Shown piece after piece: positions 1-8,418 of a stretch of DNA of 41,135 bases. Source of the stretch: Lachnospiraceae bacterium (GTDB lineage: Bacteria > Bacillota > Clostridia > Lachnospirales > Lachnospiraceae); contig JAAWBT010000045.1 in assembly GCA_022792835.1 (NCBI GenBank), forward strand, positions 1 to 41,135, read 5' to 3'. A model generated the notes under the pieces. The model was not told where the DNA came from, searched no databases, and saw only the letters and a program-made list of their open reading frames with translations. The position numbers and the translations under genes were made by a program. How positions within the stretch are numbered: position 1 is the stretch's first letter; the number at the start of each line of letters is the position of its first letter.

Positions 1-248
1 ATATTGAGATGCCAAAGATGGATGGCCATCGCCTGACAAAGCTTATCAAGGATGATCCTCGTCTGAGACATCTTCCGGTCATCATTTTCTCATCGCTCAT
101 AGACGAGCAGATGCGGATCAAAGGAAAAGAGCTGGGAGCGGACGAACAGATCGCCAAGCCGGAGATCGGACATTTGGTCGGTCTTCTGGATATGATGCTG
201 GCCAAGTTCAACGAGCTTCGGCCTAAGTTCGAGGTTACCGGAAAGTAG
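1..248 (+). CDS. cheV: CheV-like chemotaxis coupling protein, C-terminal receiver domain (5' end outside window)
   Basis: This is the 3' end of a gene that enters from the left; the reading frame is open from base 3. The residues are the second half of a response-regulator receiver: a DIEMPKMDG-type phosphoacceptor loop (its first residues lie outside), a hydrophobic strand followed by FSS (conserved Ser/Thr position), and AKPE carrying the conserved Lys. The wording of the loop and the GHRLTKLIK helix are typical of the CheV receiver, which follows a CheW-like domain and couples receptors to CheA. The CheW part cannot be seen, so a stand-alone CheY-type protein is possible. Ten bases separate it from the ParA-like gene, so they are probably co-transcribed. 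Confidence 0.72.
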   Translation, partial: IEMPKMDGHRLTKLIKDDPRLRHLPVIIFSSLIDEQMRIKGKELGADEQIAKPEIGHLVGLLDMMLAKFNELRPKFEVTGK

Positions 249-258
249 GGGGGATATT

Positions 259-1056
259 TTGGCTACTATCATTACCGTTTCAAATCAAAAGGGAGGCGTC
301 GGAAAAACGACTACTTCGGCGGCGCTGGCCGCCGGGATTGCAGCTACCGGCCGCCGGGTTCTTGGAGTAGATCTGGATCCCCAGGGAAATTTAGGCTTCT
401 GCCTGGGACTGGAACCTTCGGATTCTCCCACGGTGTTAGATGCCCTGTTGGGAAAGGTGACGACTGCAGAAGCCGTGGGGCGGACTGGCTACTGTGATAT
501 TCTGCCCTCCGATATTTCCTTAAGCAGCGGCGTGGAGCATGTGGCCACGGACCATAAAGAGTGTATTCTCAAAGATACTCTGGCCCCCATTATCGGACTA
601 TATGATTATGTGGTGATTGATACTCCGCCGGCTTTAAATCTACTGACGGTAAATGCCTATGTGGTTTCTGATTTCCTGATTATTCCCATGGGGACGGATA
701 TCATGAGTCTGGTAGGGTTGTCTCAGTTAAAGGAAACCATAGAATCGGTCCAAAGTTCTCTGAACCCCAATCTTAGGGTCATGGGAATTCTTCTGACTCG
801 TTTTAATAAACGGACACTTCTCGCGAGGGACGTGCTGGAAATGGCAGGACAGCTTGCCAACCAGATCGGGACTGTGGTTTTTGAGACGAAGATACGAAAC
901 GGTGTGGCGATCGCAGAGGCACCGGCCCATGGAGAAAGTATTTTTGAATACAGTCCCCGTTCGTCGGCAGTGAAAGACTACCAGGATTTTCTGGAGGAGA
1001 TTGCCGATACGATTCATCTGAAGGAGGTAAAAAAGAATGGCGAAAAAGACAAATAA
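259..1056 (+). CDS. ParA/Soj-family ATPase next to chemotaxis gene
   Basis: A 265-residue P-loop ATPase of the ParA/MinD superfamily. The deviant Walker A motif KGGVGKTT is at residues 11-18, the A' motif DLDPQGN at 38-44 and Walker B VVIDTPP at about 118-124. Such ATPases dimerise on ATP, bind DNA or membrane, and position cargo such as chromosomes, plasmids or, in the ParC/ParP systems of Vibrio, chemoreceptor arrays. The start is TTG at 259, set by the motif position and a G-rich ribosome site; no better start lies in frame. No ParB gene follows. Instead the next gene overlaps by 20 bases and encodes a ComFB-like protein. Together with the cheV neighbour this suggests a role in placing chemotaxis or flagellar components, which is inference; soj-type chromosome partitioning is less likely without parB. 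Confidence 0.88.
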   Translation: MATIITVSNQKGGVGKTTTSAALAAGIAATGRRVLGVDLDPQGNLGFCLGLEPSDSPTVLDALLGKVTTAEAVGRTGYCDILPSDISLSSGVEHVATDHKECILKDTLAPIIGLYDYVVIDTPPALNLLTVNAYVVSDFLIIPMGTDIMSLVGLSQLKETIESVQSSLNPNLRVMGILLTRFNKRTLLARDVLEMAGQLANQIGTVVFETKIRNGVAIAEAPAHGESIFEYSPRSSAVKDYQDFLEEIADTIHLKEVKKNGEKDK

Positions 1057-1696
1057 AACGGCACATCTGCTGAATACATTGACAAGCGGAACGCCTGAGA
1101 GTGAGGAGACTTCTGCAAAAGAGGCGGGAGCGGGGGCGGCGCCGGAAAATAAAGTGATCGTCGTCAATGAGACCAGTGAAAACGAGAAGCTTTCCAATGA
1201 GATCAAAAATCTTCTGGAGTCCCAGCTGGAGGAAGAGATGGCAGAGGCGAAAGGGTCAGGAGAAAATTTCGCGATAGCGGGAATCTTTGAGGAAAAGGAG
1301 GAAGCGGACAATAAGGCAGAGCCCGCTGTAGGGGAAGAGGAGCCGGCTAAACCGGAGCCGGCGGCGGTTTCTGAAGAAGTAGCCGAAGCAAAAGAAAAGC
1401 CGGAGGAAGATTCCAGGAATCGTGCCTACAATATGATGAACGTGATGGAGCGGCTTCTCGCTAATATGGAAAATGAGATGGAAAACGAGATGCGCCAGAA
1501 TGGAGTCTGCATGTGCGACCGCTGCCGTGCGGATGTCCAGGCGTTGGTGTTGACTCAGATGCCGGCCAAGTACGTCATCGTCGACAGCACCAATATCTCG
1601 CCTATCATGGGATATTATGAGAACCGCTATAAGATCCCTATGCTCACAGAGATCCTCAAAGCCTGTACTAAGGTGAAAGAGCAGCCGAGACATTGA
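1037..1696 (+). CDS. Acidic protein with C-terminal ComFB-like domain
   Basis: A 219-residue protein in two parts. Residues 1-125 are low complexity, rich in Glu, Ala, Pro and Lys and probably disordered. Residues about 129-215 resemble the ComFB family: a helix with NMMNVMERLL, then the cysteine motif CMCDRC (C158, C160, C163) followed by RADVQALVL and PAKYVI, in the order seen in ComFB. ComFB is named from the B. subtilis late-competence operon, and ComFB-family proteins are reported as cyclic-dinucleotide receptors in cyanobacteria. The ATG at 1037 has an AAGGAGG site nine bases upstream, inside the end of the parA-like gene, so translation is probably coupled. It may be the partner of the ATPase. 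The specific function is unknown; family assignment is from memory of the motif. Confidence 0.7.
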   Translation: MAKKTNKTAHLLNTLTSGTPESEETSAKEAGAGAAPENKVIVVNETSENEKLSNEIKNLLESQLEEEMAEAKGSGENFAIAGIFEEKEEADNKAEPAVGEEEPAKPEPAAVSEEVAEAKEKPEEDSRNRAYNMMNVMERLLANMENEMENEMRQNGVCMCDRCRADVQALVLTQMPAKYVIVDSTNISPIMGYYENRYKIPMLTEILKACTKVKEQPRH

Positions 1697-1702
1697 AATA
1701 GG

Positions 1703-1748
1703 AAAGACAGATCCCTCTGCCAGATACGGCAGAGGGATCTGTCTTTTG
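1703..1748 (+). terminator. Strong intrinsic terminator after the ComFB-like gene
   Basis: A perfect 19-base-pair inverted repeat (arms 1703-1721 and 1728-1746, loop 6 bases) followed by a short T run (1743-1747, partly in the stem). It starts seven bases after the stop codon and separates the cheV-parA operon from the fliD operon. Confidence 0.9.
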
Positions 1749-1794
1749 GAAAAACCCCATATATCGAATGCCTGTCATAAAATCAAGCTTTTTC

Positions 1795-1821
1795 TTATGA
1801 AGACAGGAAAAACGCCGATAT
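1795..1821 (+). promoter_or_regulatory. Sigma-28 (SigD/FliA) type promoter of the fliD operon
   Basis: A GCCGATAT box at 1814-1821 matches the flagellar sigma-28 -10 element exactly. Fifteen bases upstream is TTAT (1795-1798), where TAAA would be expected in B. subtilis. The same TTAT-N15 layout occurs at three other flagellar promoters in this window, which supports the call. The predicted transcript has a leader of about 55 bases before fliD. Confidence 0.75.
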
Positions 1822-1881
1822 TTTAGATAGACAGAATGGTTTATGCCAGGAGAAAGCAAGCTTGGAGAAAGGAGAATATAG

Positions 1882-4503
1882 ATGGCAAGTATATCAGGAA
1901 CCACAAGCAGTTTGAGTACAACTCTGCGGGGCTATGGCGGCATGGCATCAGGGATTGACCGTGATTCCATTATCGAGCAGATGTCGATGGCCTCAACAAC
2001 CAAAATCCAGAATCAGAAGAATGCCATTACCAGCCTTACCTGGAAGCAGGAGGCCTTTCAGGGCATTATTAATCAGATTTTAGATTTACAGGATAACTAT
2101 CTTTCCTATTCAGCCTCAAGTAATGTGATGGATGCTGGCATGTTCGCAAAGAATGTGATTACGGCCAATGGCGATGAGAAGGTGTCGAAGTATGTCAGCG
2201 TCAGCGGTTCATCCAGTCTTTTAGAATCCATGTCCGTGTCAGGCGTACAGCAGCTTGCGACAGCGGCCAATGTGCAGTCGGGGATGAAAGGAAGCGGTGC
2301 CATTGAAACCAGTATGAGTTTTTCTACCCAGCCCAGAGAATCAAGGCTGGAGGGGACGAAGTTAATTTTCGGTTACAGTGGGGATAAAGGAAAATTTAAT
2401 GAAACGGGCACATTTACCTTTCCCTCTTCCTACAAAGATGAGAACGGCAAAACTGTAAATATCGATTATACGAAAACTGACCTGAAAGAGCTGGCAGAAG
2501 ATTTAAATAAGGCCATTGCGGCAAATAAAACTGAGATTTACGGAACAGACAATGAGGCTATTACCATCCAGTTTAAGGCGACCAAGGATGGTAAAGACTT
2601 GCAAATAGAGTATGCGAAAGTAGATAAGACTGGCGGAAACTATAAAATTATTGAAAACAGCCAAACGGATGCTGAGGCTACGGCAAACCAGGCTGGGCTG
2701 GTGATCCGTTCCAATTCCTCTGCGCTGAGCGCGCTGGGATTCAAGGCAAAACCGACGGAGGACTCTGAAGAGCTTAAACCGGAAAACGGTGGATATAAGC
2801 TGGGGGATTTGAATAGCCATATATCAGATACTTCCCAAAGTTATGTCTATGAGTATGGCAATATGGCACAGTACCTGAAAGGCCAGAAATTCACAATCGC
2901 CTACGGCGGACAGAGCAAGCAGGTAGAACTGATCACAGAAAGTGACTGGAAAGAGCTGTCAGAAATGACAGGCAAAACAGATCAGGAAATGAATGAACTC
3001 TTCGCGGAAAAGATGCAGTCACATCTGGATGCGGCCTTTGGTAAGGGAAAGATTAAAGTTGACGGCACAGATAATAAAATTTCCTTCGATAACGCCAACC
3101 CTGACGACAAGAGCAGCCTTACCATTACCTCCAGCAACTATGGCGTCATGAAGGAGACAGGGCTGAATCATGGAAATTCTAACAAGATCAGCCTGGAAGC
3201 CAGCCTGTATGACAATCGTGAACGGCTGGGGCTTACCGGTTTTGAGGTTGATCCGAGTGGGCAGTTTAAAACTGAGGAAGAGGCGAAAGAAGCTTTTGAC
3301 CAATATCTGAAACAAGCATTTGTAATTAACGGGGTTAAGATCAATGCTTCTGCCGACATGACGGTAAACCAGCTTCTGGTGAATATCAATTCCTCTAAGG
3401 CGGGGGTAAAGGCTTCCTATTTAAGCACCAGCAATAAATTTACGTTGGTCAGTACAGAGACCGGCTCCGGAAGAGAAATAGAACTCGGAGAGAAAGTAAA
3501 TACAATTACAAATCCTGGCGCTGCGGGAGCGATATTTGGGGGCGTTGGCAGTAGCAGCAGCGACGGCAAAGACGCTGTCATGTATGTGGACTATGGCACT
3601 GGCGCTGAGAAGGTGGTCAGCTCTACCAATACGTTTGACCTGGACGGTCTCAAGATTACCGTGTCCGGCGAATTTGGCATTGAGAATGAGAAGAATGAGA
3701 ATGGAGAACTGTTAGATAAAGACGGCAACGTGCTGGCAGGGGATCCGACCTTTGACCGGACCAAGGCGGTTACCTTCAATGCCTCCGCAGACGTGGATAA
3801 GGCCACTGAGGCAGTCAAGAAATTCCTGGAAGACTATAATAAGCTGGTAAAGGCGATCAATACAGAGATTACAACAAAGCCTGACGACGCTTACGGCCCT
3901 CTGACTGATGAGCAGAAGGACGAGATGAGCGAGACATCCATCGAGAACTGGGAGAAGAAGGCAAAACAGGGTCTCCTGTTCAATAACAGCGTTATGAGAG
4001 ATCTGAGCATGAGTGTTCAGGGTGTTCTGACGAAGATTATGGGCAATGGAATTTCCTATGATGATCTGGAGGAGATCGGTATTACTATGTCTACGGATCC
4101 CTACGATGGCGGCACATTGGGCTTTGACGAGACAAAATTCAAGGCAGCTATGAAGGATGATCCGGAGAAGGTGGGACGCATCTTTACCGGAGGCGGTGAA
4201 GTCAAACAGGGAATCGGCGGTGTAATCAATGACACGCTGAAGCAGTATGCGACCAGATATGCCTACTTGAATGGCGGCTCCTACGGCCGGCTTGTGGAGG
4301 AGGCAGGTTCAGAAAAAATTACGCTCTCGATTCAGAATAATGCGATTTATAAGCAGTTGAAAGATATGCAGGATAATCTGGTGTCATTGCAGAGCAAGCT
4401 TAAATCTGAGCAGGATCGTTACATTCAGATGTTTACCAGGATGGAGACAGCGATCAGCAATATGAACAGCCAGTCCAGCTATCTGTCCTCGCTTTCGGGC
4501 TGA
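1882..4503 (+). CDS. fliD: Flagellar filament cap protein FliD (HAP2)
   Basis: An 873-residue protein with the FliD signature at both ends. GMASGIDRDSIIEQM lies near residue 20 (FliD N-terminal domain), and the C-terminal part has LGFDETKFKAAMKDDPEKV, typical of the FliD C-terminal domain, then a coiled coil ending in YLSSLSG. FliD is exported by the flagellar type III apparatus and forms the cap under which flagellin folds. It is long for the family (commonly 450-700), with an enlarged, Thr/Asp/Lys-rich middle region (about residues 120-600) that would form extra outer domains. The ATG at 1882 follows GAAAGGAG. It opens a sigma-28 type operon with fliS and a FliT-like gene. The identification is secure; the meaning of the enlarged middle is not known. 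Confidence 0.96.
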   Translation: MASISGTTSSLSTTLRGYGGMASGIDRDSIIEQMSMASTTKIQNQKNAITSLTWKQEAFQGIINQILDLQDNYLSYSASSNVMDAGMFAKNVITANGDEKVSKYVSVSGSSSLLESMSVSGVQQLATAANVQSGMKGSGAIETSMSFSTQPRESRLEGTKLIFGYSGDKGKFNETGTFTFPSSYKDENGKTVNIDYTKTDLKELAEDLNKAIAANKTEIYGTDNEAITIQFKATKDGKDLQIEYAKVDKTGGNYKIIENSQTDAEATANQAGLVIRSNSSALSALGFKAKPTEDSEELKPENGGYKLGDLNSHISDTSQSYVYEYGNMAQYLKGQKFTIAYGGQSKQVELITESDWKELSEMTGKTDQEMNELFAEKMQSHLDAAFGKGKIKVDGTDNKISFDNANPDDKSSLTITSSNYGVMKETGLNHGNSNKISLEASLYDNRERLGLTGFEVDPSGQFKTEEEAKEAFDQYLKQAFVINGVKINASADMTVNQLLVNINSSKAGVKASYLSTSNKFTLVSTETGSGREIELGEKVNTITNPGAAGAIFGGVGSSSSDGKDAVMYVDYGTGAEKVVSSTNTFDLDGLKITVSGEFGIENEKNENGELLDKDGNVLAGDPTFDRTKAVTFNASADVDKATEAVKKFLEDYNKLVKAINTEITTKPDDAYGPLTDEQKDEMSETSIENWEKKAKQGLLFNNSVMRDLSMSVQGVLTKIMGNGISYDDLEEIGITMSTDPYDGGTLGFDETKFKAAMKDDPEKVGRIFTGGGEVKQGIGGVINDTLKQYATRYAYLNGGSYGRLVEEAGSEKITLSIQNNAIYKQLKDMQDNLVSLQSKLKSEQDRYIQMFTRMETAISNMNSQSSYLSSLSG

Positions 4504-4539
4504 TAGAAGGATGGGATTCCAGATTCAGGAGGGAACAGG

Positions 4540-4944
4540 ATGAATGGATATCAGAAATACAAGGCGCAGAGCATTTACTCCATGTCTAGTGTGGAATTAC
4601 TTTTAATGCTATATGATGAAGCAATCAAGCGGATGAAGATGGCGAAGTGTGCTCTGGAGGATAAGGATTATGGGGTGTTTGACAACTCCATCACTCGTAC
4701 GGTTCGGATTGTCCGTTATCTGAATTCAATTCTTGATATGGAACAGCCCATCAGTGAAGAGTTTCGGCGTATTTATGAGTATCTGTTTTATGATCTGAGT
4801 GCAATTCGGGCTGGGAGAGACAGAAGAATGGAAGATATCGAACAGATTATCCGGGTATTGTCCGAATTCCGGGATGGATTCGAAGAAGCGGGAAAAGAAG
4901 TGCGGGAGGTCCGTGTCACAACTACAAGGAGTGTTACCGGATAA
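4540..4944 (+). CDS. fliS: Flagellin export chaperone FliS
   Basis: A 134-residue, mostly helical protein. The N-terminal YQKYKAQSIYSMSSVELLLMLYDEAI is the characteristic FliS opening (shown here from residue 4), followed by helices with the NSITRTVRIVRYLNSILD region. FliS binds the C-terminal D0 segment of flagellin in the cytoplasm, prevents polymerisation and delivers it to FlhA at the export gate; in Gram-positives it also interacts with FliW. The length is normal for the family. It sits 36 bases after fliD with a GGAGGG ribosome site, in the conserved order fliD-fliS-fliT. The C-terminal tail (REVRVTTTRSVTG) is polar and probably flexible. Confidence 0.94.
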   Translation: MNGYQKYKAQSIYSMSSVELLLMLYDEAIKRMKMAKCALEDKDYGVFDNSITRTVRIVRYLNSILDMEQPISEEFRRIYEYLFYDLSAIRAGRDRRMEDIEQIIRVLSEFRDGFEEAGKEVREVRVTTTRSVTG

Positions 4945-5009
4945 GTGAGAGTTTGGAAGTAAGCTTTCCATTCTGTCTGGCGTGAACGGTACGACGGAAA
5001 GAGGAACCT

Positions 5010-5423
5010 ATGGCAGTGGATTTGGAACAGATGATGCTTCTTCTTCAAAAACGGTATGGTTCCTTGAAGAAGATCGATGAATTGACGGATGAACTTCAGA
5101 GTGCCTTTGCAAGACATGATGAGGTTTCCGCTTCCCTGCTTTTGGAGATCAGGGCGGAAGAAATTGCGGAAGTAGATAACTGTTATGGCCGGATCTGGGA
5201 TCTGGCCAGAGCAGGAGGAGAGGATGCAAAGGAAGTCAGAAGACTGATGCATAACGATCCCTTCGCTGCCCCTGAGAGCGATTGTTGGGAAGAAAATAAA
5301 ATCTTTGAAGTGCGGCGAAGGACAGTCCGGCTACTGGAACAGCTGCAGGACAAAGACCGCCGCATGAATCTGAGTGCGGGGGGTGAGAAATCATATTATA
5401 GGACAAAAGAGAAAGTCAATTGA
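5010..5423 (+). CDS. FliT-position flagellar protein, putative export chaperone
   Basis: A 137-residue protein with no recognised catalytic motif. It is charged and predicted to be helical: a first coiled segment (residues about 4-65) with YGSLKKIDELTDELQSAF, then a looser part around a Pro/Asp-rich stretch, then a Glu/Arg-rich helix. It lies directly after fliS, the place of fliT in Bacillus and Clostridia, and its size and helical make-up fit FliT/FlgN-type chaperones, which hold FliD until export. The ATG at 5010 follows GAAAGAGG. The call is mostly positional; the sequence alone does not prove FliT. Confidence 0.55.
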   Translation: MAVDLEQMMLLLQKRYGSLKKIDELTDELQSAFARHDEVSASLLLEIRAEEIAEVDNCYGRIWDLARAGGEDAKEVRRLMHNDPFAAPESDCWEENKIFEVRRRTVRLLEQLQDKDRRMNLSAGGEKSYYRTKEKVN

Positions 5424-5451
5424 CAAATATTGATGAAAGGAGGAAATTCAT

Positions 5452-6789
5452 ATGTCAATTAGCGGTATATCAGGCGGCGGCTATGGATATGGCTATTCTT
5501 CTTCGATTAATAACCTGCTTCAGTTGTCGTCTCTGAAAACGACTTCGGCTTACAGCGCGATCAGTGCTGTTAAAAAGATATCATCCACCAGCTCCAACAC
5601 GTCGGCTTATGCCAGTGTTACCAGCTTTTTGAAGGACTATCAGTCAGAGCTGACCGGTCTGGAGGCGGCTGCAGCCAAGCTGCAGATCAGTAAGAGCGGA
5701 AATGTCTTTACAGAGCTGGAGGCCGGTTCTACGGATGAATCTGTAGCTTCGGCAAATCGCTCCTGGCGTTTGGAAGCGGGGATGGATGTCAATCTGGAAG
5801 TGCATTCTGTCGCGCAGGCACAGAAAAATTCCAGCATTGCCAACTATGCGACAGACCTGGCAGACGAGGATATGGAATTCGAGATTGCCGGACCTGGCGG
5901 AAATCAGACGGTTTCCATCAGCAGCACCAATGCCAATGGAAGCAAAAAAACTTACAAGCAGATGTATGAGGAAGCGGCCAGAGCAGTTAACGGCAATTCC
6001 AAGACAGGTGTCCGGGCATCTGTGCAGAGTGAAGATGGGAAGGTATCCCTGGTACTCACAGGAAAGGCTACAGGCGAGGCAAACGGTTTTAAGGTAAGCG
6101 GAAAGACTGGAGCAGCGGCTGGTCTGGAATATGTGGACACTGCGGCAGCGGATGCGAAATATACGGTCACTCAGAACGGAGATTCGCAGACCTATTCCTC
6201 TGCAAGCAATAAAGTGAGTATTGCATACGGACGGGTAGACGTGGAGCTTAAGAAAGAAGGAACCACTAATATCTATTCCGGTGTCGATACAGACAAGATT
6301 ACCTCTGCAGTGCAGGATTTGGTAGACAGTTATAATTCTGTCACCAATCTTCTGGAAAGTAATTCCGGACGAGGAACCGGTACAGCGGCTCATTTGGCTT
6401 CATTCCAGAGGGGGATGGCCCATGAAAAAACTCTGGCGGCTCTCGGCATCACAACCAACAAGGCTGGTGATCTTGTTTTGGATGAAGAGAAACTGATGGA
6501 AGCTTTAGAGAAAGATTACGATTTTGTAGTCGATACTCTGGGCGGCCAGTTTGGTCTGGCGGAGAAAGCGGCACAGAGAGCGGACCAAGCGCTTTCTGAT
6601 CCCGTGCAGAGGATTGTGAGCAATGATCTGGGTGGTAGTTCCAGCTCATCTGGCTCTGGAAGCAGTGCAGGAAGCGCTGGGAACGCAGCAAGCAGTCCTT
6701 ATATGCAGTTTGCGAATTTTGTGTCCGGCGGGGCATACAATCTGGCAAATTATTATGCGGTAGGTATGCTTTTGAATACCATGGCTTAA
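5452..6789 (+). CDS. Second FliD-like (cap-like) flagellar protein, lacking the usual ends
   Basis: A 445-residue protein beginning with a Gly/Tyr/Ser-rich stretch (GGGYGYGYSSS). The middle resembles FliD: a domain with LEVHSVAQAQKNSS near residue 115, an alanine-rich beta region, and LGITTNKAGDLVLDEEKL followed by MEALEKDYDFVVDTLGG (about residues 331-370), the FliD C-terminal-domain signature. It lacks both the N-terminal SGIDTD-type motif and the terminal coiled coil of true FliD, and has a Ser/Gly linker near residue 395-415 instead. There is no signal peptide, so if exported it would use the flagellar apparatus. It follows the FliT-like gene by 28 bases with an AAAGGAGG site. It could be an accessory cap or filament-associated protein; the function is inferred. 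Confidence 0.7.
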   Translation: MSISGISGGGYGYGYSSSINNLLQLSSLKTTSAYSAISAVKKISSTSSNTSAYASVTSFLKDYQSELTGLEAAAAKLQISKSGNVFTELEAGSTDESVASANRSWRLEAGMDVNLEVHSVAQAQKNSSIANYATDLADEDMEFEIAGPGGNQTVSISSTNANGSKKTYKQMYEEAARAVNGNSKTGVRASVQSEDGKVSLVLTGKATGEANGFKVSGKTGAAAGLEYVDTAAADAKYTVTQNGDSQTYSSASNKVSIAYGRVDVELKKEGTTNIYSGVDTDKITSAVQDLVDSYNSVTNLLESNSGRGTGTAAHLASFQRGMAHEKTLAALGITTNKAGDLVLDEEKLMEALEKDYDFVVDTLGGQFGLAEKAAQRADQALSDPVQRIVSNDLGGSSSSSGSGSSAGSAGNAASSPYMQFANFVSGGAYNLANYYAVGMLLNTMA

Positions 6790-6822
6790 GAATTTTATGT
6801 GACAGTCTTAAATGACAGGGCA

Positions 6823-6850
6823 GCGGGAGAGGGGATCCCTTTCCCGCTTT
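6823..6850 (+). terminator. Hairpin, weak terminator or processing site
   Basis: An 11-base-pair stem (arms 6823-6833 and 6837-6847, one G-T pair) with a three-base loop, followed by only TTT. It separates the FliD-like gene from the next one and may reduce read-through rather than end transcription. Confidence 0.45.
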
Positions 6851-6907
6851 CCCATGTCTCTCTGATATGATTTCTTTTTCAATGACATTTACAGGAGAAG
6901 ACAAAAA

Positions 6908-8107
6908 ATGAATCAGGTTCTCTTTGAAGGACGTTTGCTGGTCAATATAATAAGTACCATGTTGCACAAAGGTGCTCTCCAGGTGCGGTATGGGCGTATG
7001 AACTGGGAACGTATGTTTAGAACAGCAGATTATCACCGAGTTGCCAATATTATTTATCTGGGACTTTTGGGAAATGGTGGTCTGGTTCCGGAACGGTGGA
7101 TGAGCCGCTTTTTTGACCGGTATCAGGAATCTCTGACGGGCGGGGGAAGCTGTGAAGCGGCAGAACAGGAAATCCTGGCACTTTTGGATATGGAAAAGAT
7201 TTCCTGTGTAGTATTATCTTCCACGACCATACGAGGGCTCTATGAGTTACAGGAAACGGCAGATATGAGTCCTCTTCGGCTTTATATGAGCCCGGAGGTT
7301 TATTCACGGGTAAAGGGGTTTCTGGTGGATCTGGGGTATGAAACGATCCAGAACTATTCGGAATTTGGAGAACGCATGCACCGCTATTCTGGCATGAATG
7401 TGGATATTTATCAGAAGCTTCCCTTCCGGACCAAGTATTATGAAAAGGGAATGCGGGAGCTTGTACTTCGCGCCCGTGTTCGAGCCGGTGGGACTGGAGT
7501 GCGGATTCTTTATCCGGAAGACCGTATGGTGTACCGGATGGCTTCTGTGGCTTATCAGTATGTGAATGATGAGTTGATGCTCCGGGATATGCTGGATCTG
7601 TTCCTATATCACAGAGTATGGCGGGAACAGCTAAATCACGGATATATAAAGAAAAAATTACAGGGCTTTCATGTGGATGGTTTGGCAGATAAGCTTTTGA
7701 GACTTTCTTATATGTGGTTTGGAGAGAAAGAGGATAAAGATTTTATGCATGCGGCCGAAGAGCAATTGGAGGATTTGAGTTTTTTTGATGTACTGGAAAA
7801 CCGGATTTTCAGCAGGGGGGAACTCGGGAAGGATAAAGAGAGCGATCCGCAGGCATTGGGGCTGGCCAGGCTTCTCAATAAAGAAGAAGAAAAAGAGAGT
7901 CGGAAAGCGAAAAAAGAGACACGCCGTCAAAGGCGGGAGGAAAATAAGAAAGCAAGAGGACGATTCCTCCGTTGGATATTTCCGGATTACAGGTATATGT
8001 CTGGTCTGTATCCAGCGCTTGAGAAAGCCCCCTTTTTACTGCCCTTTTACTGGTGTGCCAGAGGGGTACGTCTTCTTATTGGGATGATGAAAAAAAAGGA
8101 CCAATAA
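6908..8107 (+). CDS. Degenerate nucleotidyltransferase-fold protein in flagellar operon
   Basis: A 399-residue protein whose outline resembles the uncharacterised nucleotidyltransferase family NTP_transf_5 (PF14907): an N-terminal helical part with YHRVANIIYLGLL, a central alpha/beta segment (about residues 94-145) ending in a VDLGYE-type strand, the VDIYQKL strand, and LRDMLDLFLYHRV, which matches the family's later helix. Where active members carry LKG and a paired-Asp strand, this one has LSS and LRLYM, so the metal-binding acids seem lost. Residues about 315-360 are strongly basic and charged, and the C-terminus has a hydrophobic stretch (PFLLPFYW). It lies at the end of the fliD operon, about 120 bases downstream. 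The fold call is moderate; the function is unknown. Confidence 0.55.
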   Translation: MNQVLFEGRLLVNIISTMLHKGALQVRYGRMNWERMFRTADYHRVANIIYLGLLGNGGLVPERWMSRFFDRYQESLTGGGSCEAAEQEILALLDMEKISCVVLSSTTIRGLYELQETADMSPLRLYMSPEVYSRVKGFLVDLGYETIQNYSEFGERMHRYSGMNVDIYQKLPFRTKYYEKGMRELVLRARVRAGGTGVRILYPEDRMVYRMASVAYQYVNDELMLRDMLDLFLYHRVWREQLNHGYIKKKLQGFHVDGLADKLLRLSYMWFGEKEDKDFMHAAEEQLEDLSFFDVLENRIFSRGELGKDKESDPQALGLARLLNKEEEKESRKAKKETRRQRREENKKARGRFLRWIFPDYRYMSGLYPALEKAPFLLPFYWCARGVRLLIGMMKKKDQ

Positions 8108-8136
8108 TCCATTCGGATTATGGTCCTTTTTTAAAT
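8091..8136. terminator. Bidirectional terminator between convergent operons
   Basis: GGACC-A-ATAATCC pairs with GGATTAT-GGTCC (arms about 8098-8110 and 8115-8126, one bulged A). It has an A run on the left and a T run on the right, so it can end the fliD-operon transcript and the convergent csrA transcript. Confidence 0.85.
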
Positions 8137-8150
8137 TGTAAATAGATATT

Positions 8151-8414
8151 TTACTCCTGTTTCCTGCCGTCTGAATGTTCAGGAGCAACAATGTGGGAGA
8201 GCGCGTTTTGCAAAGAAAGAAGAGAATCCGTGGACGGCGCCAGAGCTCCCCGGTTAATCTGTTCGGCTTCTGACAATTCTTCCCGCAGAATAGAAATGTG
8301 CTTGGGCGCATCAATGGCAACACGTACTCCGTCTGAGGCACATTCCAGAATTGTCACGCGAATGTCATTTCCGATCAAAAAACTTTCACTTTTTTTGCGT
8401 CGTATTACCAACAT
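8151..8414 (-). CDS. csrA: Carbon storage regulator CsrA
   Basis: An 87-residue protein starting MLVIRRKKSESFLIG, the canonical CsrA opening, with IRVTILE and VRVAIDAPKHISILREEL, the RNA-binding strand and the helix with the family's R-E-E pattern. CsrA dimers bind GGA-containing hairpins in mRNA leaders; in Gram-positives the main target is flagellin mRNA, and FliW is the protein antagonist. The start at 8414 is chosen because it gives the conserved N-terminus and has AGGAGG at 8423-8428, inside the end of fliW. An upstream in-frame start would add nine odd residues. The C-terminal tail beyond residue 60 is longer than in enterobacterial CsrA. It is the last gene of the flgM operon. Confidence 0.95.
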   Translation of the reverse strand: MLVIRRKKSESFLIGNDIRVTILECASDGVRVAIDAPKHISILREELSEAEQINRGALAPSTDSLLSLQNALSHIVAPEHSDGRKQE

Positions 8415-8418
8415 TCTT

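Noticed and set aside
5644-6393. A 249-codon minus-strand frame inside the second cap-like gene
   Set aside because: The product is Cys/Arg/Ile-rich without a family pattern; the plus-strand frame has a ribosome site and FliD motifs.
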